Below are positions 34,045 through 44,620 of a stretch of 64,000 nt of DNA, piece after piece. The DNA lies in assembly GCF_030253575.1 (NCBI RefSeq), contig NC_080562.1:41145852-41209851 (forward strand), in the 5' to 3' direction. Source of the stretch: Rhododendron vialii (taxonomy: Eukaryota; Streptophyta; Magnoliopsida; Ericales; Ericaceae). Each line of letters begins with the position of its first letter. Position 1 is the stretch's first letter. The notes under the pieces are model-generated. The model was not told where the DNA came from. It searched no databases and worked only from the letters and a program-made list of their open reading frames with translations. The position numbers were made by a program, and so were the translations under genes.

Positions 34045-34163
34045 AAAATCCAAACTGAACAGGGCCGACGGCACATTAATAGTTGTTGAAATTTATTCCA
34101 CATCAGTACCTCGAAGCTAGTGGTATATGAGACCGGGTAATCTCTCTTCTCATTGCCAATTGA

Positions 34164-34237
34164 TTTTGAATCGGATGCTTTTTATTATCTCTTTTTGGTA
34201 TTTTGAATCGGATGCTTTTTAACATCTCTTTTTGGTA
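34164..34237. repeat. Tandem duplication of a 37-bp unit
   Basis: Two adjacent copies of a unit starting ttttgaatcggatgcttttt and ending tctctttttggta differ at two bases. Confidence 0.9.
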
Positions 34238-34611
34238 AGCTATGAGAGATGGTGTCCGAGGCCAGACACTCAGACAGTGCCTCCAGCAAAATCTGCCAGG
34301 AAAAATACAAAAACAAGGCCCAGCAGTTAAACCTGCACGGCAGTCTCGTTCACAGATTAGGTGAGGGGTGCTTTAATACTCATACACATGTCCTCTCCCA
34401 TTGACGTGAGTTTTATGGCATTTTTGCAATGACCGCTTGAGGCTCTGCTGACAACATTTAAAGCCAACTGGGCTTCAGCTTTCAAACCTTATTCAGAAAG
34501 TGCAGTTATTTCAATTTAACTCCTCTTCCTGCTGTACGAATATAACGTACAGATGAGTTTTAACTCCATTCCCAACTAGATACTCCACGGTCTGCCGTCC
34601 AATTGTTTTTA

Positions 34612-34743
34612 GGCTTAATTGCAAAAACACCCCTTAAACTATCACTTTTTTGCGACATGACCCCCTCATGTACAGAACCCGACAGCATGACCCCCTTAAC
34701 TATCAAAATCAAACAACATCACCCCCTCCCCTCATTTCCGTTT
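34612..34743 (+). repeat. MULE left terminal inverted repeat
   Basis: Starts GGCTTAATTGCAAAAACACC and contains three related blocks around catgaccccc. It pairs with 41626-41755 and probably carries transposase-binding sites and the promoter of the transposase gene. Confidence 0.95.
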
Positions 34744-34879
34744 AAAAATTGGACGGAGTGAAAAAAAAAGACTAAAGAACCCCTGGCTTAAAAAGAAGAC
34801 CAAAAAAAAGGAAAAAGATATAAAAAAAAAAAAAGAAGATGAAGAAGACACAACCACCACATACTCTTTCTGTCGACGA

Positions 34880-34889
<10 letters not shown>

Positions 34890-34917
<28 letters not shown>
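34890..34917. repeat. (CT)n tract in the MULE leader
   Basis: A CT tract just inside the left terminal repeat, followed at 35036-35090 by two adjacent copies of a unit of about 27 bp (tctacttcgttc, then tacgccgag). A candidate leader-intron donor (acgtaagttttctg) lies near 35125 and its acceptor (ttacacag) ends at 36187. Confidence 0.7.
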
Positions 34918-34920
<3 letters not shown>

Positions 34921-36192
34921 CGATGATATAATCGTCGCCCCCTACCTGCTGAGACCCATCTCCACCCACCCATCCCACCCATCTCCAATCAATCGACAGA
35001 AGCATCTCAGAAGCCGAAACCCTAGAGTGGCAAAATCTACTTCGTTCAATTCTGTACGCCGAGTCTACTTCGTTCGATTCCGTACGCCGAGTTCTACCTG
35101 GTTTTCCTGGTTCTCCTGCGAATACGTAAGTTTTCTGTAAGTTGTTTATATCAATTTATGTATTCATGTGCTTTTCGGTTTAAAAAATTGGGGGATTTTG
35201 GGGTTTTCGAAATTTTAATGAATGTAACCATAAACAATGAATGTAACCCTAAAAGTCAATGATTGTGGCTTTTAAAAATAGGGGGGTTTGGGAATTTCTG
35301 GATATTGAAAATGTGTTTCCCTCAAAAGCCGAGATTAGGGTTTAAATATCAGGGATTTTCGAACTGTGAGATTAGGGCTTAAAAATTGGGGCTTCCCGAA
35401 CTCTTCATTTTTTTAACCCTAAAGTATGAGATTAGGGCATTAAAAATTGGGTATCATATTGGTGCTTTACAAAATTGGATTGGGATCCTAAAATAGAGTA
35501 CACAATAGTGTTTAAAATAGTGTTTCCAAGCACATGCATAATTTTTAAATGATACCCACTGTATATTTTTGTTGGTCCTGTTATTAATCATATTTTTTTA
35601 TTTTTGGTTAGAATTTTGATTTACTTCTCTGGTGGTGTAATTTGGATTTTCTTAGCTATTAGTTGTGATGCAACAGCAAGGAAATCTAGTTTTGCTTGAA
35701 AACACACTTCTCGAAATCTGCAAGTTTTGGTGCAACATTGATCAGAATGACATGCTAAGTTTGATTAACTTATATGATTGTGTAGGTTGGATTGTTTTGG
35801 AAGCTAAATTTTTGACTCGTCTGTTGTAATGTACCAATGTGTTTAATGTATTAACTCTATTGGATCTCCTTTAATGGGTTCTGCTTGTCTCATCTGGGCA
35901 TAAGTTTGATTCACTTTTATGATTGAGAGTCGGGAGTGTTTGGACTACTTTGGCCTTAATGGTTGGTGCGTCGCTACGATTACTGGCTATCAGTCATCGT
36001 GCAATAGCTAGGTAATCTAGTTTGGCTTGAAAATGTGGTCATTTCTGCTCTGTTCAGGTCCATACTTCTCGAAGTCTGCAATTATTGGTGATCAGAATTA
36101 TTAATCATATTTATTTTTTTAAATGATAGCCATTGTATGGTTTTGTTGGTCCTGTTATTAATCTATCTTTTTTGTTATGTTACACAGAAAAC

Positions 36193-39100
36193 ATGGGTGA
36201 TCTGAGGTGTACTTTGAATACCTGTGTTGGTGGTAAAGTAGTCAGGGGGTCGCAGTCAAAATACTTGAATGGGGTCATTGCAGAAATTAAGGTAGATCCA
36301 GATTCCTTCACCTTTTATGAGTTGATGGTTAATATTAGGCAGATGGGGTATGGAATAACAGATTTTAATGGAGTAACAGAATACATAACTGTGTTTTATA
36401 GACTTCCAATGCATGACACGAACAATGGATTAGTTGAATTGACTTCTCATGATGATATGCTTCAAATGTTTGCAGTGCATTCTGGTAGGAAGTATATAAT
36501 AATTGATGTATATGTCCATTGTCCTAATGTGGTAGAATCTGACGAGGATTGTGAGGATCAGGTGGAGGTGATATGTAGAGAGACAAATACTACTGTTGAC
36601 CCTAGCTCCGTAACTGAATTGGGAGGTGACTTAGACGTAGGAGGACACGTAGTGGAACACCTTCATGGAGATGGAGTTGAACACATAGTTCAAGAAAGCT
36701 GTGATGAAGAGGAAGTTCAACATATAGTTCGAGAAGGTGTGGATGCAGAAGAAATGGATGAGGGTAGTGATTCTGACTGTGAGTGGCAGCCCAATGATGA
36801 TAGTGAAAGTTCTTGTGGATCTTTTAGTGGGATAGAGGAGTCTTCTGACGAAGAACAAGAGGAGACCATTCCTTTGGTAGGTTTAGGAAATACCTACAAC
36901 CTTGGGAGTAAAGGTGATGAAGATCTTAGTTCTGACAATGACGATAACAACTTGGGAGAGGACTATGATGAAGATGGGAAACCTATTTTTCTTGAGTTTA
37001 AAGAGAGTTACATGAAGAACCCCCAACTAATAGAGGGAATGAAGTTTCCTAATGTGCGGGTGTTTAGGAAATTATTGAGGGAATACCACATAAAGGAGGG
37101 GTATACATTCACATTTTTGAAGAATGAGTCTACAAGAGTGACTGTAAAGTGTGCACGTGATTGTGGCTTTAGGCTTCATGCCTCTCCAATGTACGATGAG
37201 AAATCCTTTCAAATTAAAAAGATAACGCAAATGCATAAATGTACTAGGATTTACACTAATAATAATGCAACCTCATCGTGGCTTTCCCAAAAGTACATAA
37301 CCAAGCTGGTTGATGCTCCTGAGACTAAAGTCAAATCAATGAAGAACATAGTTAGGAGAGAGTGGCTGATAAATGTTTCACATACCAAAGTCTATAGAGC
37401 AAAGAGAAAGGCACTTGAGCTAATTCAAGGAGATCATAGAAAACAATATTTGAGGTTGTGGGACTACTGTGAGATGATTAGGATACAGAACCCAAATAGT
37501 GTGACTAAACTGAATGTTGAAAAACCCTTGCCTGGTGAAGGTCCAGTGTTTCAGAGAATGTTCATAGGTTATGATGCACATGTGAAAGGGTTTTTAGCTG
37601 GTTGTAGACCTATAATTGGGTTAGATGCATGTTTCTTAAAAGGGCCATTTGGAGGTCAATTGATGCATGCAACTGCAAAGGATGCCAACAATCAGATGTT
37701 TCCTTTAGCATTTGCTGTTGTTGAGGCTGAAACAAAAGACAGCTGGACTTGGTTCATGGAAAATCTAACCGACATGATAGGGAATCCAGAGCAAAAGGGT
37801 TGGTGCTTCATCTCTGATAGGCAGAAGGTATTTGTTACTTAAGTTCTTTACTTACTTAAATGTGTATATTGTTTACAGTATGTTTGTTGCTGTTTGTTTA
37901 TTTCTTAAGTTGTTTTTTTTTCTTTTCTAGGGTTTGACAGAAACATTTGCTCAAAAGTACCCTAATGTAGAACATAGGTACTGCATTAGACACATGTACT
38001 CAAACTTCAATAAACTGTACAAGGGTAAAGAGTGGAAAGATCTCATGTGGGGGGCTGCATCAGTTTACACAGTGCAGGAGTTTGAGGAGAGGATGAATGA
38101 AATTAAAGAGATTGATGAAACTGCATATGAATGGTTGATGAGAGAAGAACCAACAACATGGGCTAGGTGCATGTATAGTACAAGGTCTAAGTGCAATAGA
38201 ATGGATAACAACACAAGTGAAGCTTTTAATACAGCAATCAAAGATGCAAGAGACCAACCAATTCTGACCATGGTTGAAAGTATTAGAAGATACCTAATGA
38301 CAAGGTTGCAAACTAGACTTAAGTTGTGTATGGGCTGGAATGGTAATATATGTCCAAGGATTAGTAGGAGAATTGAAAGAACCCAACAACTAATGGGGGA
38401 ATCTGAGGTTATGTATAGTGGTGGCACCATATTTGAAGTCATTTGTGTACCTAGGATCTATGTGGTGGACATAGGACAGAAAACATGCACTTGCAAGAAA
38501 TGGGATGTCAGTGGGATACCATGTGCACATGGAATGGCTGCAATCATAACAGATAAAAGTGATCCTGAAGATTATGTTGATCAGTGCTTTCATCAAAGTA
38601 CTTTTGCAAGGACATACAGCTTCACCATTAAACCAATTCCAGACCAAACAATGTGGGTTCGTACAGACTTTGATCCAATCAGCCCTCCTCCTTTTAGGGC
38701 AAAGAGTGGTAGACCCAAAAAAAATAGAAGGAAGGGCCCTGATGAGCCAAAAACTACTTCAAGTGGAGTGAGGAAGTATTACACCACCCTAAAGTGTGGA
38801 CAATGCAAGCAGCCAGGTCACAATGCGAGAACCTGCCCTCACAAGTCAACAAACAGCACTGGTGAACAAGTATGGTCACTCTGTTTTTTCTTTTGTCAAG
38901 ATTACATTAATAATTTGTGATTTACAGCACTTTTATTCATTACAAGTCCTCATTATTTGGCTTTTAACAGGGTGTGATGGTGGTGGGAAGAAGAGTAAGA
39001 GGAATTCAAAATGTGGTTGGCAGAGGTAGAGGATTGAATGGAGGTAGAGGAAGAGGAGTTCAAAATGAGGGTGGCAGAGGAAGAGGAGTGACTAGAGGTA

Positions 39101-39564
39101 GAGGAAGAGGGTTCTCCACTGCTAGTAGAGGTACTGGAGGAGTAAACAATGGTAGTAAAAGTAGTGGTAGAAGTAGAGGTAGAACAATAGGTCCTAACAG
39201 TGGAGAAAACACTGGTGCAAACAATGGGTTGGTTGTAAAAAGAAGAGGTCCAAATCAGGGTATTCTCATTGGTAGGGAAAGAGCTGCAAATAGTCAAATG
39301 GTTCTTGGAAGAGGAAGAGGTGTGAACAATGGGAATGGTAGTAGAGGTGGAGGTAGAGGAAGAAGTGGAACCACTGGTGCACTTCCTGGTGTTGTCATTA
39401 CAGAAAGAAATCCAAACATTACAGTGGATCTTGGAACAAATAAAGGTGCAAAGAGTGGGAAGGGTAAAGAGCCAATAGTTAGGAAAGTCAAAATACCAAT
39501 GACAAGGTTTGGAGGTGCAGAATCTATAGCCCCAAGGGTGGGTCTGCCAATACCACAGGTATAA
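36193..39564 (+). CDS. MuDR-type MULE transposase with PB1-like, SWIM, CCHC and GRG-rich parts
   Basis: Exons 36193-37827, 37931-38869 and 38971 onward, all phase 0. Reading past the last good donor (caggtataac at 39558) stops at 39562-39564, giving about 1055 residues; splicing there to a further exon near 39654 is possible but its frame is unclear. Order of parts: PB1-like domain (about 1-115), long acidic linker (about 120-270), MuDR N-terminal DNA-binding region (about 280-370), MULE catalytic domain with Asp in IIGLDACFLKGPFGG (478), Asp in FISDRQKG (542) and Glu in NNTSEAFN (642), plus the C-x2-H motif YCIRH (563, 566). SWIM zinc finger CTC...CAH (731, 733, 743, 745) and a CCHC knuckle CGQCKQPGHNARTC (834-847) follow, then a tail of repeated GRGRG units (about residues 860-960). 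The start ATG follows an acceptor (ttacacag). I see no stop or frameshift. Confidence 0.93.
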
Positions 39565-40388
39565 CACTATTCTCATGTCCATTGTCTATAGTTTAGTTGA
39601 TGTGAAAGCAATCCAATATTTGTCAACTCATTTATATTGGGCTGTCAATGTAGGGTTGGAGGAGATCCACAAGGATCCTTTTTTTGGAATCAGGCAGCAA
39701 GTTCATCTGCAGCATCATGTGGCAGTGGTAGTGGAAGTGGCAGTGCCACAATGCCAAACACTCACATTCCTAGGCTAGACTCCCAAGGAGCAACTTCAAC
39801 ACCAAGTACCCAAAGATCTACCACTTGAATCAACTTTATCTTAGGCTTATGGCTAAACTTTAGTACTGTGTAATGGTTAGTAATGTGTAATAGTTTAAGT
39901 GGTACTCAATGGCATTAGTACTTTTTCTTTGGCTTTTTCTTTTGATGACTTTATGTAATGGTTTTTTTGTACCAAATGCCACAATGCTAAGAACTCCATT
40001 TTGTTAACTGTAATGAATTGTTTTGGTATTGCCTTGGGCTTGGCAGTAGTCAATATGTAATCTTTTGGTACTTTGTTGACTGGATGTTATATTTTGAAAT
40101 CAACTTTATATTTTTTTTGGGCTGCCTTATGAGAGGTGAATTTTATTAACTCAATGTGTACTTATGCTTCAATTATGTTGTGTGTTCAACAGTTTTTGGT
40201 ACTGCCTTGGTTTGGCACCAGTGTTTAACAGGTTTTGACACTGCCTTGCTTCAAATAATCTGGTCTAGTATGGCACTTGTGTTGCATTGGCTTGGCACTA
40301 GTCCGTGCAATCTTCTAGTATTTATATCTTTTGGTATTATTGTACATGTATGGAATGGAAACATTGGCATTGCATCAATTTGATTCAT

Positions 40389-41009
40389 TCATATTTTAGG
40401 AAGATACAAAGTTTTCTTCTTAGGGATGTGCTTCACACTTGACACAAGCACACCAATTACAAACACAGTGACTACCACCAGGACTATAATGTTCCAAAGA
40501 CGTGTTCCAATCTGTCTAGTCTTCCTTGTTCCAATCTGTGCACGTAGAGCTTCATTAGTAGCTGCTAGGTTGACATTCATCTCAGTCAAGTCTGCTATTT
40601 TCACGAACAGGGCTTCATTTTCTTCTTCCACCATTAGGTTTCTTGTTTCCAACCCCTCATTAATCATTTTCAACTTTTCAACTTGTCTCTCAAGTTCTTT
40701 TTTGGCTTGCATTATCTTGGCATATTCCAATCCTCTAGGACAGGTTTCTGGATCTACCCACTCAAAGAAATTGCATCCATTTCGTTTCTGAAAATAAACA
40801 TGACATATTTCAAATTTTGTACAGTCAGATAAAAAATGGGAAGAGAGTTTTCTGGATAAATTTACCTTGTAGTTGATACACCCAAGGAACCTTCTTCCTG
40901 GATTTTTCACAGTCAATGACGGTCTCATCACTGCCCTCCGTCCACATTCGCATTTTTCATCTCCATTGTATGCTGAGTAGTTGATATTGGTAGAACTTGA
41001 GCTGCTCAT
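40389..41009 (-). CDS. GRF zinc-finger / coiled-coil / membrane-anchor protein carried by the MULE
   Basis: Two exons on the minus strand, 41009-40866 and 40787-40389, give 180 residues; the 78-nt intron has GT-AG ends, is a multiple of three and has no stop, so its retention would give a 206-residue form. The spliced frame restores a canonical GRF zinc finger: KCECGRRAVMRPS, then NPGRRFLGC, then CNFFEWVD (about residues 18-63). A Glu/Leu/Lys-rich coiled coil follows (about 75-135) and then a hydrophobic span (IIVLVVVTVFVIGVLVSSV, about 150-170) with a short basic tail. The family (At4g04775-like) is widespread in plant genomes with no known function. It lies wholly inside the MULE, convergent with the transposase, in the place where some MULEs carry a second gene. 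A tail-anchored membrane protein is the natural reading of the architecture. Confidence 0.88.
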   Translation of the reverse strand: MSSSSSTNINYSAYNGDEKCECGRRAVMRPSLTVKNPGRRFLGCINYKVNLSRKLSSHFLSDCTKFEICHVYFQKRNGCNFFEWVDPETCPRGLEYAKIMQAKKELERQVEKLKMINEGLETRNLMVEEENEALFVKIADLTEMNVNLAATNEALRAQIGTRKTRQIGTRLWNIIVLVVVTVFVIGVLVSSVKHIPKKKTLYLPKI

Positions 41010-41512
41010 GTTGTATGAAATAAGGTGAATTCACCTCAGTGGGTTTAGTTTTCTAAATAAGGGAGGGAGGAGATGTGGCAGACAGATTTGGTTCGAAATT
41101 TTCTGGGTTTGAGGTTTCAAAATTTTAAGTTGTGGGTTTTTCCAAAAACTGGGCAAGGATGGTGTTTTAGGTCTGGGTTTGGGTTTGGATGGTGTCTTGG
41201 TTATGGAGAGAGAAGAAGAAGAAGAAGAAATCGGGGTTAAGGGTTTCAAACTGGGTGTTCTTGCTGTTCTTGGTTATGGAGAGAAAAGAGAAGAAGAAGA
41301 AGAAGAAGTGGGAAACTGTTCTGGGTTTCGGTGGGTGGTATTATCCACCAGTTTTCATGGTGTGTGGCAGTGGGAGAGGGGGGTGGTGATGGGAAGGAGA
41401 AAGAGAGAGAAAGAGAGCAGACCTGGAGAGAGAGAGAGAAAGAGAGCAGACCTGGAGAGAGAGAAAGAGAAAGGGAAAGGGAAAGGGAAAGAGATCAGAC
41501 CTGGTAGGGTTA

Positions 41513-41528
41513 GGGGTATAAATACCCC
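41513..41528. promoter_or_regulatory. Palindromic TATA element between the right MULE repeat and the GRF gene
   Basis: GGGGTATAAATACCCC reads as a TATA box on both strands. It lies about 500 bp upstream of the GRF gene ATG and 100 bp inside the right terminal repeat. The intervening DNA is a GA-rich (CT-rich on the gene strand) leader-like stretch. Confidence 0.5.
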
Positions 41529-41625
41529 AAAAGTTCATTTCCCGCCTATGGGAAGGGCCTTTTAGGAATAGAATTCATTTCTCATCCAATTCAACATTTA
41601 TCCGTCCAAAATGTTAGCAAAAGCT

Positions 41626-41755
41626 AACAGAAATGAGGGGAGGGGGTGATGTTGTTTGATTTTGATAGTTAAGGGGGTCATGCTGTCGGGTTCTGTACAT
41701 GAGGGGGTCATGTTGCAAAAAAGTGATAGTTTAAGAGGTGTTTTGCAATTAAGCC
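41626..41755 (-). repeat. MULE right terminal inverted repeat
   Basis: Inverted copy of 34612-34743, with roughly four differences including one indel in an A run. Confidence 0.95.
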
Positions 41756-41765
41756 ATTGTTTTTA

Positions 41766-42705
41766 ACGGTCTAAATTTACTTAAGATATAGGACACTGCC
41801 AACAATCTGAATCATTAATTGTCGAGAATAAACTACATTGGCTTTGGACCGGTGAGAAGCCAGATCCATGTAATATACATTTGAACAGTTGAAGGTGAAG
41901 CCGGACCATATTGATCAGGGCCTCTTGGGCAAAAGTGAGAAGGCCTGTATGATAGTTCATGGTGGTTGGATTGGCCCACTAATAACTAAAATTGCACTTT
42001 TGGTCCCAGAGAGAGAAAAAATATTTTTTTTTAAAAATTAAAAAAACAAAAAAGCTATCAGGTGGGTCGTCAAGAATTATACTAGCAACCGCATTATAAT
42101 TTTGATGTGAAAAAGAAGGGCCCCAGGAAGAGTTGTGTGGCATCTATAATGGATTGAAGATCATTTCGGGTCATAAAATGATCAGTGTGGAGATATCGAA
42201 CTGGACTCGGAAATTGCCATCAAGCTCATGAGTTGTGTGGCATCATTTTGGGTATGTTTGTTCTTCGGCCGCTGTGGGCGCGTTTGGCCTGCCTGAGACT
42301 TTCCCCAGCGCTGCCTTGGCCTAAGTGCCTGGAGCCTTGCGTGGCAACGAAGGTTTGCCTCGGAGTGCCTCGAAGCCGCGCCCACCCCCACAGGACTCTA
42401 CAGCTCTAGATTGGGTCTCTCGGTCCAATTCCGGCCGACTTCTGCTAGTATTTGTTCTTGTTGTCTAATGGTTTGTGCTGGGATTCTGTTTGGTATTTCT
42501 CTGCCTACGCCCAAATGAGATTCTTATATCAACACTTGTGTCAACTGCTTCTGCAGGGTGTCCTTGAGTCTGTAGCCTAGTGTGCTTTGTGTAGTAACTC
42601 GTGTCTCGGATTAGATAGTTTGGTACTTTCTTGTATATTGCAATTTAATCCTTGCCTTCAGGCATGTTTGAATGAATTGACTGATTTAAAAAAAAAAAAA
42701 AGGGT
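41766..42705. other. Intergenic DNA with a possible LINE-like 3' end
   Basis: No gene is recognised. About 42245-42703 starts GC-rich (ggccgctgtgggcgcgtttg), becomes T-rich (gtttgtgctgggattctg, ttgcaatttaatccttg) and finishes in a run of A at about 42690-42702, as a LINE 3' end would. I find no target duplication. A 15-bp direct repeat (gagttgtgtggcatc) occurs at about 42131 and 42229. Confidence 0.35.
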
Positions 42706-42828
42706 CACCCCCAAATTATCCTTCGAAGTTTCGTGGAAAAATGCAAACAAATGTTGGTCCAAACAAAATGTACGCTTGCACGTACTTTTTATGGGCAAAC
42801 CAAAGATGCAAAGGGCCACTTCGAGTTA

Positions 42829-43005
42829 AAAAAAAAATTAAAAAAGGTAATTTCAAATTTAAAAATTATATGTGTTTATACAAATAATTTTTCTACTAAT
42901 ATGAATCTTATCTGATAGATTTCGTTGAGATCTTTTAAACGGTAAATTTTTTTATTTTTATTATATTTAAACTTAAAATTACCTTCTTCTTTTTAAAAAA
43001 AGTTT
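42829..43005. mobile_element. AT-rich MITE-like inverted-repeat element
   Basis: The left aaaaaaggtaatttcaaattt pairs with the right aaacttaaaattaccttctt in inverted order. The internal motif gatttcgttgagatctttta is also found in the MITE at 59152-59390 (tctcattgagatctctt) and, split by an insertion, around 43529/44620, so these are one family. Confidence 0.6.
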
Positions 43006-43149
43006 TAAAAAAAACGGACCTAAGACACAAACCTAAGATGTACCCGAACCAAGACACAAACCTAGACACACTTTTGACTGCTCCGGACAAAGTGTGTCTC
43101 ACACGCCTGTAGCTGACACTTCATTCTTGGAAGTTAAGTCTTTGATGTA

Positions 43150-43385
43150 CTCTCTCCGTTCCATTTTTATTGTTCATTTTCGTTTTTCGTATTGTTCTTT
43201 CTACGTTTATATCTTTCAATTTATAATATTTTTTATAATTTTAAAAATTATGTATTATAGATCTAGTCGAGAACTATCAAATAAGATCTATATTGCATAT
43301 TTTTTGAGATTTATATTGGAAGATATAAGCGTTAAAAGAACGGCACGAAAAACAAAAATGGACTATAAAAATGAGACGGAGGGAG
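43150..43385. mobile_element. Stowaway MITE (Tc1/mariner)
   Basis: Ends CTCTCTCCGTTCCATTTTTA and, on the other strand, CTCCCTCCGTCTCATTTTTA. TA flanks both sides (43148-43149 and 43386-43387). 236 bp, non-coding. Confidence 0.9.
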
Positions 43386-43528
43386 TAGTATCTATTTCCT
43401 TTCTTTGATAAAGCCTGTTCCGGTTTAACTTTCATTTTTAAAAGTTTTTTTTTAATTTTTAAATTCAAATATAATGAAAATAAAAAAGATATTTTTTATT
43501 TTTTTCACTGTATAAAAGATTTCAATAA

Positions 43529-44620
43529 GGCCATCCACAGTGGTATAACTAGAAGACAATTGTTGTTAAAGTTAACAATATTTGTGCAAAAAATGGCTCA
43601 TAATGGTATAATCAAACTTAGCAACATCCTTAGAAATAATCAAATTTTGGGTTTTGGATAACCAAAACTAGCAACTTTTTTCAATAATCAAAATTTGTGA
43701 ACCCCACACTACATAAGTTAACTAATTCCAAAATTTATATACATATGTATTTCAATTACTATTTTATTCTTCTCTTCTTCACTTGCTCTATATCTTCTTC
43801 ACTTCAACCACAAACTGGTTCTCTTTCTTTTCCTCCAAAAGTGAAGCTCATATTTCTCGATCATCTATAATTTAACTCATCGTTGCTAAATTAAGGTATT
43901 TTACTCTTCTTTTACGTTTCTATTTTAGGCTGCATTTTTATGAATTTAACTTAAACTTACCTTAAATTTGAAAATTATCTTTATTTGAATTTTTTTCGCA
44001 TTTTTTAGTTTTGCGCCAAACTTTTATAGGTTATTGATTCGTCTCAACGAGAGGAATCGGGAAAAATGTTTTTTTTTTATTTATTACTTTTACCCAAGTA
44101 TTTTGATAAATAATCACTTTTTAGCAAAAAAAAAATTGATTTTTTCGACTAAAAAGTGGTTATTCAGTTTTTTGTTCCTCCTCCCATAGTTGAGTAAACA
44201 AAGAACCTTGCAAAAAAAAAAAAGTAGAGGAAGAACCTTGCATTTTTTTTCAAATTTAAGAACACATCTGATTTTTTTTTTTTGAAAGATTAAGAGAGTA
44301 GTGGATTTGTGATATAGGCTATAGGAATAGGAAAGAAAAAAATCGGTGTTGTTTTGATAGATAACACTAGGAAGAACACCATATATTCGATATATTTTTG
44401 CCCAAAAAAAAAACGTAATGGAGGGAAGTGAATGGCGGGAAACAAAAGAGGAGAGAGAGATTGTGTGAAATTGTAGTGGACCCCTTATTTTGGTTATGGA
44501 CTAGAAGTGACCATTGTGAACCTCAACATTGTTAAGCTTAGCAATCTCTTAAGTGAATAATCAAAAGTTGATGTGTCAACTTTTGATTATCCATTTTTGA
44601 TTATACCACTGTGGATGGCT
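43529..44620. mobile_element. Large PIF/Harbinger-type MITE, second copy, inverted
   Basis: Same family as 21661-22730 but reversed: this copy begins GGCCATCCACAGTGGTATAA, continues with the block that ends the first copy, and finishes attataccactgtggatggc. TAA flanks it on both sides (43526-43528 and 44621-44623). It has landed in an older AT-rich MITE-like element (about 43430-44720): joining the flanks gives ttcaataagatctatcaaac, which matches the middle of the MITE at 59152-59390. Confidence 0.88.

Larger units (their letters stand above)
34612..41755 (+). mobile_element. Complete Mutator-like element (MULE), 7.1 kb, two genes
   Basis: Long inverted repeats of about 130 bp close the element (34612-34743 and 41626-41755), differing at about four positions. 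ATTGTTTTTA flanks it on both sides (34602-34611 and 41756-41765), a perfect 10-bp target duplication as Mutator transposases make. Inside are a transposase gene reading rightward (ATG 36193) and a GRF zinc-finger gene reading leftward (ATG 41009), converging near 39.6-40.4 kb. Both ends carry CT/GA-rich tracts inside the repeats that look like leaders. Near-identical arms, a perfect target duplication and open frames all point to a recent insertion that may still be autonomous. Confidence 0.96.

Noticed and set aside
38953-39582. Minus-strand frame of 209 Ser/Thr-rich residues
   Set aside because: It is the antisense of the GRG-rich transposase exon; its low complexity follows from the repeat on the other strand.
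39575-39828. Fourth transposase exon encoding either of two short frames
   Set aside because: The acceptor at 39653 leads, in phase, to a frame that stops soon; the two more coding-like frames do not match the phase, so no extra exon is claimed.
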